Shown: in pieces, positions 1 through 9,224 of the stretch
How the letters are laid out: every line of letters starts with the position of its first letter
How positions within the stretch are numbered: the first letter of the stretch is position 1
Origin: Paenibacillus elgii NBRC 100335
Lineage (GTDB): Bacteria > Bacillota > Bacilli > Paenibacillales > NBRC-103111
DNA length: 64,000 bases
Assembly (NCBI RefSeq): GCF_004000865.1
Contig: NZ_BIMB01000003.1
Location: 124,001 to 188,000, forward strand
Direction: 5' to 3'
Program-made: the position numbers and the translations under genes
Notes under the pieces: model-generated
Told to the model about the DNA's origin: nothing
The model's input: only the letters and a program-made list of their open reading frames with translations
The model's database searches: none

Positions 1-2
1 CA

Positions 3-884
3 ATTCCTTCTTTCTTACCGGAAATATTACCAGATAAAGACAACTTAAAAAAAGGAAACGCGGGGCTAGCCATTTCGGAGTCTCTTGCTATAGTAATTGG
101 TCCTATGCTAGCAGGAATCGTTATTACTCTAGTTGGATTAACAGGCTCATTCACTATTGATGCAGTAACATATTTTGTTTGTTTTGTGTGTGTGCTATTT
201 ATTTCAAGGTTTAAACCGCATACAGAGGGCTCTTTAAAAAACGTAAATATAAAATCCATATATAAAAACATATATGAAGGTTTGATATATTTTAAAAACC
301 ACCCTGTATTGGAACCAATTGTTAGCTGTGGCGCTGTTTACGGTTTTTTTAAATACATACTAAATAGCATTTTAGTCATATTCCTTTATAAGGTAATGGG
401 TCTATCTGAACTTGAAATAGGCTTTGTTGTAGGTTCGGCAGCGGTGGGATTTTTAATAGGCAATACGATACTCGTAAAAAAAAGTCAACAAATTAATAAT
501 ACAAAAATGCTTATTTATAGCGCTACTGTATCAGTTATGGGTCTGTCCTTTATACCCATAATGGGATATATGGGAACCGTTTACGGTATAGTGGCTGTAA
601 GTATCATACATGGTATGGGAGAAGGTGTATTTGCCCCTTACGCTGCAACCATACGACAACTTGCCTCACCAAGTCACATGCTAGGCAGGGTAAACGCTGT
701 ACAGCGTACGCTTAATTGGGGAGCTTGGGCATTAGGAAGTTTTGCTAGTGCATTTTTAGTTTCTATATTTGGGCTTCAAACTACGTTATTTATAGGGGGC
801 TTCGGAACAACATTGTGTTTACTAATGTTGATAAGGCGAGGCATATTAAAAGGAACCAACATTGAATATACGAGTTCAATTTAG
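3..884 (+). CDS. MFS efflux transporter, 5' end outside window
   Basis: This is the C-terminal part of a major facilitator superfamily permease. The frame is open from the first bases of the window and reads IPSFLPEILP before the first internal Met at 105, so the true start lies upstream. The hydrophobic segments, the soluble loop after about residue 65, and a conserved A-x-x-R-x-L-A stretch followed by a G-R-V-N-A motif resemble the EntS/MacA-like macrolide and siderophore exporter branch. It ends 5 bases before the ATP-grasp gene, so the two are almost certainly co-transcribed. Export of the neighbouring NRPS product is an inference from position only. Codon use is A/T-rich, unlike the NRPS genes. 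Confidence 0.8.
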   Translation: MPSFLPEILPDKDNLKKGNAGLAISESLAIVIGPMLAGIVITLVGLTGSFTIDAVTYFVCFVCVLFISRFKPHTEGSLKNVNIKSIYKNIYEGLIYFKNHPVLEPIVSCGAVYGFFKYILNSILVIFLYKVMGLSELEIGFVVGSAAVGFLIGNTILVKKSQQINNTKMLIYSATVSVMGLSFIPIMGYMGTVYGIVAVSIIHGMGEGVFAPYAATIRQLASPSHMLGRVNAVQRTLNWGAWALGSFASAFLVSIFGLQTTLFIGGFGTTLCLLMLIRRGILKGTNIEYTSSI

Positions 885-898
885 AGGAGATGATGATG

Positions 899-2179
899 AT
901 GTATAAGGTATTAAAAGAAACTGACATAGAAACTACACCACACGTTTTATTTATAGGGGGATGGACAAAGCCTATACAAGATGCTTTAGACAGGGGGTAT
1001 ACTGTTTCGTATATAGGGTCTTACACTAAACACATCTATTTCGATGCAACGATCTTGGAAAAGTGTTTCTTTAAAAAAGAAATAGACACAACAAACATCC
1101 CCGTGTGTGTATACTATGCTGAAGAATTGTACAAAGAGAAACCGTTTGATGTGGTTGTATCTTTCAACGAAGCAGCCTTAGATACGGCTTGCATAATTGC
1201 AAGGATTTTTAATGTTAAAGGATTTTCTTACAACGCTAATATGATAACCCGCAATAAAGACATGATGCGTGAAATTCTAGCAGGCAAAGACTTTTCGATA
1301 GATTCGATCGTTTGCAACAACATTAAAGACATTGATGAATTTTTGAACAAAAAAGATAGTATTATAATAAAACCCCCGATTGGCGCAGGTGGTAAAGGAG
1401 TATCTAAGCTAGACAGGGGAGATGACGTAGAGGTATTTATTAAAAGTAACGGTATTCAACTACCTATTTTAGTGGAAGAGTACGTTGAAGGTTACGTAGT
1501 TTATACGGTCGAAGCCGTTTCTTATAACAAAAAACATTCTATACTGGCTATATCAGCTGAAATATTTAAAGAAGATACGTTTATAATAAACTATACTATG
1601 ATGCCGGCACCTATAGATGAATCTCAAAAAAAATTAATCATTGAGAAAGTAATGCTATTTTTGGACGACATCCAACTGGAAGACGGCATTACTCATACAG
1701 AGGTAAAGATAGACAAACAAAATAAGCCAATAATCATAGAGTCTCAAGTCAGGATAGGAGGGGGTAATATTTGGAAAATGGTAGAACTAACAACCGGCAT
1801 ATCTCAATTTGGATACTATTATGATGCGTTAGCTACTAAGACTATAGATGAATTTAGATGTGTACCTTCAAAATGTCAAGCTATGTCTTTAAGCTTGATT
1901 CCAAAACCAGGTTGCTTAAAAGAAATCAAGTATAAAGGGTTAGCTAACATATCCGAGGTCGTATTCATTGATCTATTAGTAAAAGAGGGCGACACCATAC
2001 CAACTATTGTAGACGGTACGGGGCGCAAAGGATATATATTATTTACGGCTAATGATATAAAACATATGTACGAAGTTGCGAATAAAATATGTGACAATAT
2101 AACGTTTGTTTATCAGGATCTGTCAGAATGGAAACCTTCTTTTAAAAAAATTCAGAGCGGAGTTGATAAAGGAAAGTAG
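899..2179 (+). CDS. ATP-grasp carboxylate-amine ligase
   Basis: This is an ATP-grasp enzyme of the kind that activates a carboxylate as acyl-phosphate and joins it to an amine (BacD-like amino-acid ligases and relatives). Visible signatures are the nucleotide-binding lysine in SIIIKPPIGAGGKGVS, the VEEYVEG stretch, and the Mg/ATP motif near IIIESQVRIGGG with Glu and Arg. Four ATGs stand in a row at 890, 893, 896 and 899. The GGAG at 886-889 is too close to the first ones, so 899 (or 896) is the likely start. The length of about 426 residues is normal for the family. It follows the exporter by a few bases. Its substrate is unknown; it might finish or release the neighbouring NRPS product, but nothing in the sequence proves this. 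Confidence 0.8.
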   Translation: MYKVLKETDIETTPHVLFIGGWTKPIQDALDRGYTVSYIGSYTKHIYFDATILEKCFFKKEIDTTNIPVCVYYAEELYKEKPFDVVVSFNEAALDTACIIARIFNVKGFSYNANMITRNKDMMREILAGKDFSIDSIVCNNIKDIDEFLNKKDSIIIKPPIGAGGKGVSKLDRGDDVEVFIKSNGIQLPILVEEYVEGYVVYTVEAVSYNKKHSILAISAEIFKEDTFIINYTMMPAPIDESQKKLIIEKVMLFLDDIQLEDGITHTEVKIDKQNKPIIIESQVRIGGGNIWKMVELTTGISQFGYYYDALATKTIDEFRCVPSKCQAMSLSLIPKPGCLKEIKYKGLANISEVVFIDLLVKEGDTIPTIVDGTGRKGYILFTANDIKHMYEVANKICDNITFVYQDLSEWKPSFKKIQSGVDKGK

Positions 2180-2678
2180 AAGGAAGGTTCAAGAAAAGTT
2201 TCCAGCCGAGAAAAAATCCTAATAATTTGTTATTTTTGAGACTCGGGCCGGAAAGATTCTTGTTATTTATTTATCGGAACAATTTCTTGTCAAGGAGGTG
2301 TGTACAACGACACAAAAGTACCCTCATTAAATTGCCTCTGCCCAGAAAATGAAGGTGCCTGAGATCAGCAGTCTGTATCATATTTCTGGTGAACATATCC
2401 GTAAAACAATAGACCGAAATTGCGAAGGTGATTCAGAGTCTTTTGAACCGTCAAATAGCGGGTAAGGCGGTTCTGACTGTTTCCTGACGTTATGTCTCGT
2501 ATGAACGTTTTCATAAGTGCTTCAACCACCAGCCGACTAACGTCGTTTGGTGGTTTTTTATATCGAGGCTCAGTAGGGAAGGAATGAAAGTGTCAATTGA
2601 GCGTTTGTGGAAGTTCTGGGAAAATTTTAAATCCATATTCAGGGGTTTCGACATGTTTCATTAATTTAAGAGTAATTC
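2180..2678. other. Gene-free junction between A/T-rich block and NRPS operon
   Basis: About 500 bases lie between the ATP-grasp gene and the NRPS promoter. No convincing reading frame is present. An AAGGAGGTG stretch near 2293-2301 looks like a ribosome site but leads to no gene, which suggests a decayed gene end. The only clear element is the hairpin terminator at 2524-2559. The change from A/T-rich to balanced base composition falls here. Confidence 0.4.
2524..2559 (+). terminator. Rho-independent terminator upstream of NRPS operon
   Basis: AACCACCA at 2524-2531 pairs with TGGTGGTT at 2548-2555, and an inner GAC/GTC pair extends the stem. A run of six T follows at 2554-2559. It would stop transcripts coming from the exporter/ATP-grasp pair, or act as a leader attenuator if a promoter lies further upstream. 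Confidence 0.75.
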
Positions 2679-2707
2679 TTGCAAAAAGTTCCTTATATTG
2701 GTAGAAT
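2679..2707 (+). promoter_or_regulatory. Sigma-A-type promoter of the NRPS/PKS operon
   Basis: TTGCAA at 2679-2684 and TAGAAT at 2702-2707 are separated by exactly 17 bases. Transcription would begin near 2714, leaving a leader of about 50 bases before the chosen start at 2766. The terminator at 2524-2559 lies just upstream, so the NRPS operon appears to be its own unit. Confidence 0.6.
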
Positions 2708-2765
2708 AAAGATATTTGCTGGTATTCTTGTCATTGAATTATATATTAAGGGGATGATAGGGTAC

Positions 2766-5700
2766 ATGTTAGCAGTGGAACAGAACAAGGCTGAGCACGT
2801 ATTTGCTATGACGCATGCCCAGAAGCGGATATGGTATGGAGAGGTTATGCATGCTGATACGACGCTTCATTTGTTAACAGTCTGCCTTGTCTTTCGCGGA
2901 CTGATCGACCAGAGTAAATTGGCCGAAGCAATTCAAGGCGTGGTGGACCGGCATGATGCACTGCGTATCAGAATTTTGCCCACCGCAGGAGATGAGGAGC
3001 CTACCCTAGGCATTTTTGCCGCAGAGCCGATTCCTGTTGCAATTCATGATTTCATAGGCTTGGAAGATGAAGTCTGGAAAGAAGAGATTCGCCAGCGGGA
3101 GCAGCAGATACCACTAAGGAGCCCTTGGTTAATCCGCTTTGCTCTCCTTCGCGTTGCGGAGGATGAGGCACGTATATTGATCAGCGCTCATCACCTGATT
3201 GTCGACGGCATGTCCCTCATAATGATCGGGCAAGAGATCAATCATATGTACACACAGTCTCTAGGTTATAACATCCCTAATCTGGACCCCGCCCCTTCGT
3301 TCCTGGAGCAACTTCGTAATGAATCCGCCTATTTGGAAAGCACTCGATTCGAGCGAGACCGCCTTTACTGGCAGGAGCAGTTTAAAACGATTCCCCCCGT
3401 AAGCCGCTTAAAACCTCAGGGAGCTACGAACTCTAATCTAGAAGGCGGCATTCTTACTCTTTCCCTTGAACCGCAACTTCGCCAGTCGATTTACCGTTTC
3501 TCAAAGGAAGAGGAAGTGTCCCCTGCTGTCCTCTTCATGGCTGTTTTATGTCTCTTTTTTTTACGCATGACGGGAGAGAAGGAAGTGCTGCTAGGTACAC
3601 ATTCGAGCAATCGAACCACCCGTGAAACAAAGGCGATGGCCGGAATGCTAGTCAGTACAATGCCTTTCCGCATGCGAGTAGGTGGCTCCGAAACCTTTCG
3701 CACCTTTATTCAGTCGGTAAAGCGACGGCAGAATGAGACGTTTCGTCATCAAAAATATCCTTATAATCTCTTGGTTCCCATGCTCCGGGAGGAGTTCGGC
3801 ATCTCCGATCAACCACTTGAAGTTTTCATGAACTACCTCCCCATAGATTGGCATAATCCTTCAGCCGAAGTCAAATACCATTTTGAACCGGGAGCCTCAT
3901 GGCATCAAGCAAATGAGCTTACCCTATTTGTATATGACTATCTGTCTACAGAGGAAATACAGGTTCAATATCAATATTGTGCAACCCGATTTACGAGAGA
4001 GGAAATGGGTTTCTTCCACGACCGGATGATGAGCCTTTTAAAAAACGCCTTGCTTCAGCCGGAACTTCCGATAAATCGACTGGATATGCTCCCGGCTGGA
4101 GAAAGACGGTTGATTCTGGAGGAATTCATCGGGAAAGGTAAGGCAGAACCTCCACTCAAGAGCGTGGTCCAGTGTTTTGAAGATCTGGCGGCACACGGTC
4201 CGGATCGGAGCGCCGTGATCCATGAAGGCGAGCAATGGAGCTATGGGGAATTGAATGATTGGGCTAACCGACTGGCCAGGTTGCTATTAAAGCAAGGACT
4301 TAAACCGGAGGACAAGGTCGGGATCTGGATGAACCGTTCCATTTCTCTGATAGCCTCCATCTTGGCTGTATGGAAGGCGGGAGGGGCTTACATACCGCTT
4401 GACCCCGAAGCTCCTGCCGAGCGTTCACTCGGGATTATCCATGATTCAAAGATGAAGCTGCTGCTCATCAGTGAAGAACAGATCGGGAAGATCAGAAGTT
4501 CCGAACATCTTCAGAACAACATTGAACTGCTCGTTCTCGAAGAGCTGGATGACCAGATGGCTTCCTGCTCAACTGAGAACTTAAAGGATACGGCCCCTTT
4601 AGATTCTCTAGCCTACATTATTTTTACATCGGGCTCAACAGGACGGCCGAAGGGAGCATTGCTGGAGCATAAGGGGATGATGAATCACATCATGGCGATG
4701 GCCGAAGAGCTGAGGCTATCCGATTGCAGTACGGTAGCGCAGAATGCTTCACAGTGCTTTGATGTGTCGGTATGGCAAATGTTTGCAGGCTTATGTGCCG
4801 GCGGTCGAACGATAATTTACAGTAGCAGCCTGCTCCAGAAGCCTGAAGAATTTCTGGAGCGGTTAATTACCGACAAAGTCACGATCTTGGAGCTAGTCCC
4901 TTCTTATCTCTCCGTGCTGCTCGAATCGCTGGAGAACCGCCATCGTCCTCTGCCCGATCTGTCCTATCTGATTCCAACCGGGGAAGCGTTGAAACGGGAT
5001 ACCTTAAAACGATGGTTTGCACTCTATCCTGATATTCCGGCGGTAAACGCCTACGGGCCCACAGAAGCATCGGATGATATAACTCTGAATATTTTGCGTG
5101 AAGCGCCACCGCAGGAGACCGTCCCAATCGGCCGTCCGCTATCCGGTTTACATATTTATATTGTGGATGAAGCAGGTCAGTTGTGCCCAATTGGGGTAAA
5201 AGGGGAGATTTGGGTATCCGGCGTGGGCGTAGGCCGCGGCTACCTGAATGATCCGGAACGGACGGCGTCGGCGTTCACTGATGATCCGTTCGTGCCGGAA
5301 CAAGGTAGGCGGCTATACAAGACTGGCGATCTTGGCAGCTGGCAGCACGATGGAACGATTGAATTCTTCGGCCGAAAGGACCATCAGGTCAAAATTCGTG
5401 GCTTTCGCATTGAACTAGGAGAGATCGATGGTGCTCTCGTCAATCATCCTGATATTATTCAGGCAGTTACAGTTGGTCTGGATGACGGAACAGGCGAACG
5501 GACTTTATGCGTTTATTACACATCCAAAAGAACTTTGGAAGTAGGAGAAGCAAAAAGTTATCTGGAGGCGAAGCTTCCCAACTACATGGTACCGTCATTC
5601 TTTATGCAGTTGGAGGATCTGCCGCTTACTCCTAACGGCAAGGTTGACCGCGAGGCTCTGCCGCAGCCGGACAAATTATCAGGACTACAACAGGCTTATG

Positions 5701-8700
5701 TCATGCCCCGCAATCAGACGGAGTCCCAGCTTGTTGAGTTGTGGATGGAAATTCTGGGAATGACAAAACTCGGAATCCGGGACAATTTCTTTGAACTTGG
5801 CGGCCATTCTCTCAAAGCAATTACGCTGCTTTCCCGGATACATAAGCTTTTCCACGTTGAAATTTCACTCGCTGAGCTGTTCCGTCTGAAAACGATTGAG
5901 AAACTGGCCGCACTCGTGTTGTCCTCTGGCAGGAAGCAATATGAGGCTCTAGTTCCCGCAGCTCAGCTGAGTGTCTATCCTTTGACCTCGGGGCAGAAAC
6001 GATTGCATCTGCTTCAGCAATTCCAGGGAGCCGAGTTAAGCTATAACATGCCTGCCGTATTGGAGGTAAAAGGAGCGCTTTCCCCAGAGAGGCTCCAAGA
6101 AGCATTGATACGGTTGATTGCCCGGCATGAGCCGCTTCGAACCCGTTTCGCTTTATCGAATGAGGGGCCGGTGCAGCTCATCGAAAGCGAGGTTAATTTT
6201 GCTCTTGCTTGCTGCAATCTGGAGGGAGAGGGCGAAGATGACATCCGAGACATCATTCGCTCTTTTATCAGACCTTTTGATTTAAGAGAGGCGCCGTTGC
6301 TTCGCACCATGCTGATACGTCTAGGAAACGAGCGGTATCTATTGTTGTTCGACATGCATCATGCGATCACTGATGGTACGTCGCTTGGGGTGCTGATGCA
6401 CGAACTGTCCCAACTCTACAAAGGGGAGCAGCTCGAACCGCTTCATCTGCAATATAAGGATTATGCAGTATGGCAACAGCAGTTTATGCGGTCTGCGGTA
6501 TACAGGGAGCAGGAAGCATTCTGGTTGGAGCAGTTCCGTACCCCGGTGCCGCTGTTGGATCTGCCGCTCGACCGTCCGCGGCCTTTACTTCGCGATTTTA
6601 CCGGGGGACGTGTGCATTTTGCAATGGACAGCCGGTTGACACAGGAAGTGAAACGTCTGTCCAGGCTCACGGAAACCACGCTGTTTACGTTGCTGCTGGC
6701 AGCTTACGGCTTGTTGCTAGCCAAACTGAGCGGGCAAGATGAAGTGATGGTTGGCACGCCCGTAGCCGGACGCCGGCACGCAGATGTACAACGGATGGTT
6801 GGCATGTTTATTAATACGCTGCCACTTCATTTGCAGCCTGCAAGCAGCCAATCCTTTGTCGGATACCTCAGACAAGTAAAACAGTGCGTACTCGGCGCAT
6901 TGGAGCATCAAGACTATCCATTCGAAGAGCTGGTAGAAAAGGTGTCGCCGCCAAGGGATATAAGTCGAAACCCGCTGTTTGACGCTATGTTCAATCTCCA
7001 TAATATGGAAACCCCAAAGCTTGCCTTAGGGGATGCGCATCTGGCTCCCTATCTTTTCGAATTTCCAACAGCCAAGTTTGATTTGACCCTGACGGTCATG
7101 GAGCAAGAGGACACACTTTCATGTCATCTGGAATATGCTTCCGCTCTCATCACTCACGAAACAGCTGAACGGTGGGCGGGCTTTTATATCGAATTGTTGA
7201 ATCAAATCGTTAGCAAACCAGGTTTTGAATTACGCCGATTTCATTTGTTGAGCGAGGCGGATAGGCAGCAGGTGGGCAGGCTGTTCCTGAAAGCTGACGA
7301 GCATATCCCGACCGATGAGATCCAAACAATTCACGGACTTATTGAGCTGCAGGCCGAACGGACACCTGACAGGACAGCCATTGAATGCGGGGGGGAGCGG
7401 GTCACCTATCGAGAATTGAACCGCATTGCAGACCGGTTGGCAGCCAGGCTGCGAGCCAAGGGTGTGCAGCGGGAAGATGTTGTCGCACTGCTCGCCGACC
7501 GCTCCATTGGATTGATTGCAGGCCTTCTTGCTGTAAATAAGGCGGGGGCAGCTTATCTTCCTCTCGATCCCGATTATCCTAAGGCACGCATTCGCATGAT
7601 GCTGGACGACAGCCGTTGCCGTCACGTGGTAACCCAGTCCGCATACGCATATGGGGAGAAAGGACTTCAAGGTATGGAGGTCGTTCTTCTTGATCAAGAA
7701 GACATGAAAGATCAGATAGATTCCGCCGATTATGGAACACAATCAGGAGAAACGAAGGTTCTGCCCCAAGATCTGGCCTATGTAATATATACTTCGGGCT
7801 CCACCGGCAAACCGAAAGGGGCTATGATCGAGCACCGGTCTGTGTACAATCTGCTTCAAGGTATGACGAAGGAGATACCGCTTGCCGAGCTCAACAGCGT
7901 ACTGTCATTAACCACGGCTTCCTTCGATATTTTTGTGTTGGAAACGTTGCTTCCGCTGATGCTCGGCAGCAAGGTTGTTCTTGCCACAAGAGATGAACAG
8001 CTCGACACAGGGCGTCTGGCAGAGCTCTGTCTGAGAAAGGGGGTTGAGCTGCTGCAGGGAACCCCATCCCGACTTCGGATGCTGCTTGGCAGCAATCGAA
8101 TGGCTGAAGCGCTCGCGGCCATGAGGTGCGTGCTTATCGGAGGGGAGGCGCTCGACGAACCGCTGCTGAAACAACTAAGAGAGGTAACGCCGGCTCGTCT
8201 TTTCAATGTATACGGACCTACGGAGACGACTGTCTGGTCTACAGTGAAGGAGATCACGACAGATGCTCGCATTACGATCGGCAGCCCGATTCTAAACACC
8301 CGAGTATATATTCTCAATACGGAAGGCCAACTGCAGCCGATCGGTGTGCCGGGTGAGCTTTTTATTGCCGGTAAAGGTGTGGCTCGCGGGTACATGAATC
8401 GTCAGACGTTAACTGAGCAAAGGTTTATTGCAGAACCGGCAGATGATGCTTCACATAGCTTGCCAACCTCAAGAATGTATCGTACAGGAGACCGTGCCCG
8501 GTATCTGGCTGATGGATCCATCGAATATCTGGGTCGTCTTGACGACCAGTTCAAAATCCGTGGATATCGGGTGGAGCCGGGTGAGATTTCAGCGGTACTG
8601 GGCGGCCATCCTTTGATCTCCGCCGCTGTCGTGACCGATGGTGTGGATAAGTCGGGCCAAGGAGTTTATTTGGCCGCATATTACGAATCTGCATCGAATC

Positions 8701-9194
8701 TCCCGCCGGCAGAATTAAGGGAATATGTGGGACAGCAGCTCCCGGCCTATATGATCCCCTCGTATTTTATAAGATTGGATCGTCTTCCGATGACGCCGAA
8801 TGGCAAGGTGGATAAAAGGGCGCTGCCAACGCCGACAGCCCCGATTGCTCAAACCACGATCGACAAAGTGCCTCGAAGTGAAACCGAGCGCATTTTATTT
8901 AGACTCTGGAAGGATGTGCTGGGGCTGAATGAAGTTGGCCGTCATGACAACTTCTTTGAGCTTGGTGGCCATTCGCTGCATGCGGCGCAACTTGTTGAGA
9001 AGATCCGGAGGGAGAGCCATGCGGATCTGTCTTTAACAGACTTTTTTATGTACCCAACGATTGCCGCTTTGGCCAAGCGACTGTCAGGGTCGACTTCCCC
9101 CGATGACCGGGTGTCAGCTGCGGAAGATCGGGCGGATGAACGCAAAGCGCTGATGCGCAAACAACGACAGGCCCGAAAGAGTACGGAACGATAG
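2766..9194 (+). CDS. Non-ribosomal peptide synthetase, C-A-PCP-C-A-PCP
   Basis: This is a two-module NRPS of about 2142 residues. The order is condensation domain (HHLIVDG, His142-His143), adenylation domain (TSGSTG near 621), PCP (GGHSL, Ser1015), condensation (HHAITDG, His1198-His1199), adenylation (TSGSTG near 1675) and PCP (GGHSL, Ser2070), then a short charged tail that may dock to the PKS. The first A domain has D,V,W,E,I,T,A,D at the eight Stachelhaus positions, for which I know no firm match. The second has D,I,L,Q,L,G,V,V, close to the glycine code. The N-terminal C domain suggests either acylation of the first residue or an upstream partner. The start at 2766 is chosen because AAGGGG at 2748-2753 is well placed; Met2754 is too close to it. 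No epimerase, methyltransferase or thioesterase is present. Confidence 0.92.
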   Translation: MLAVEQNKAEHVFAMTHAQKRIWYGEVMHADTTLHLLTVCLVFRGLIDQSKLAEAIQGVVDRHDALRIRILPTAGDEEPTLGIFAAEPIPVAIHDFIGLEDEVWKEEIRQREQQIPLRSPWLIRFALLRVAEDEARILISAHHLIVDGMSLIMIGQEINHMYTQSLGYNIPNLDPAPSFLEQLRNESAYLESTRFERDRLYWQEQFKTIPPVSRLKPQGATNSNLEGGILTLSLEPQLRQSIYRFSKEEEVSPAVLFMAVLCLFFLRMTGEKEVLLGTHSSNRTTRETKAMAGMLVSTMPFRMRVGGSETFRTFIQSVKRRQNETFRHQKYPYNLLVPMLREEFGISDQPLEVFMNYLPIDWHNPSAEVKYHFEPGASWHQANELTLFVYDYLSTEEIQVQYQYCATRFTREEMGFFHDRMMSLLKNALLQPELPINRLDMLPAGERRLILEEFIGKGKAEPPLKSVVQCFEDLAAHGPDRSAVIHEGEQWSYGELNDWANRLARLLLKQGLKPEDKVGIWMNRSISLIASILAVWKAGGAYIPLDPEAPAERSLGIIHDSKMKLLLISEEQIGKIRSSEHLQNNIELLVLEELDDQMASCSTENLKDTAPLDSLAYIIFTSGSTGRPKGALLEHKGMMNHIMAMAEELRLSDCSTVAQNASQCFDVSVWQMFAGLCAGGRTIIYSSSLLQKPEEFLERLITDKVTILELVPSYLSVLLESLENRHRPLPDLSYLIPTGEALKRDTLKRWFALYPDIPAVNAYGPTEASDDITLNILREAPPQETVPIGRPLSGLHIYIVDEAGQLCPIGVKGEIWVSGVGVGRGYLNDPERTASAFTDDPFVPEQGRRLYKTGDLGSWQHDGTIEFFGRKDHQVKIRGFRIELGEIDGALVNHPDIIQAVTVGLDDGTGERTLCVYYTSKRTLEVGEAKSYLEAKLPNYMVPSFFMQLEDLPLTPNGKVDREALPQPDKLSGLQQAYVMPRNQTESQLVELWMEILGMTKLGIRDNFFELGGHSLKAITLLSRIHKLFHVEISLAELFRLKTIEKLAALVLSSGRKQYEALVPAAQLSVYPLTSGQKRLHLLQQFQGAELSYNMPAVLEVKGALSPERLQEALIRLIARHEPLRTRFALSNEGPVQLIESEVNFALACCNLEGEGEDDIRDIIRSFIRPFDLREAPLLRTMLIRLGNERYLLLFDMHHAITDGTSLGVLMHELSQLYKGEQLEPLHLQYKDYAVWQQQFMRSAVYREQEAFWLEQFRTPVPLLDLPLDRPRPLLRDFTGGRVHFAMDSRLTQEVKRLSRLTETTLFTLLLAAYGLLLAKLSGQDEVMVGTPVAGRRHADVQRMVGMFINTLPLHLQPASSQSFVGYLRQVKQCVLGALEHQDYPFEELVEKVSPPRDISRNPLFDAMFNLHNMETPKLALGDAHLAPYLFEFPTAKFDLTLTVMEQEDTLSCHLEYASALITHETAERWAGFYIELLNQIVSKPGFELRRFHLLSEADRQQVGRLFLKADEHIPTDEIQTIHGLIELQAERTPDRTAIECGGERVTYRELNRIADRLAARLRAKGVQREDVVALLADRSIGLIAGLLAVNKAGAAYLPLDPDYPKARIRMMLDDSRCRHVVTQSAYAYGEKGLQGMEVVLLDQEDMKDQIDSADYGTQSGETKVLPQDLAYVIYTSGSTGKPKGAMIEHRSVYNLLQGMTKEIPLAELNSVLSLTTASFDIFVLETLLPLMLGSKVVLATRDEQLDTGRLAELCLRKGVELLQGTPSRLRMLLGSNRMAEALAAMRCVLIGGEALDEPLLKQLREVTPARLFNVYGPTETTVWSTVKEITTDARITIGSPILNTRVYILNTEGQLQPIGVPGELFIAGKGVARGYMNRQTLTEQRFIAEPADDASHSLPTSRMYRTGDRARYLADGSIEYLGRLDDQFKIRGYRVEPGEISAVLGGHPLISAAVVTDGVDKSGQGVYLAAYYESASNLPPAELREYVGQQLPAYMIPSYFIRLDRLPMTPNGKVDKRALPTPTAPIAQTTIDKVPRSETERILFRLWKDVLGLNEVGRHDNFFELGGHSLHAAQLVEKIRRESHADLSLTDFFMYPTIAALAKRLSGSTSPDDRVSAAEDRADERKALMRKQRQARKSTER

Positions 9195-9224
9195 GCCAAC
9201 AGCCTGATTGAAGGAGAATAGAAG

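Noticed and set aside
2180-2560. Possible T-box or other riboswitch before the NRPS operon
   Set aside because: No T-box consensus (AGGGTGGNACCGCG-like) or other known aptamer core could be seen; only a plain terminator is supported.
7230-7742. Long minus-strand open frame of 170 codons inside the first NRPS gene
   Set aside because: It is antisense to a highly conserved adenylation domain, has no ribosome site and no recognisable protein features; it is a shadow frame.
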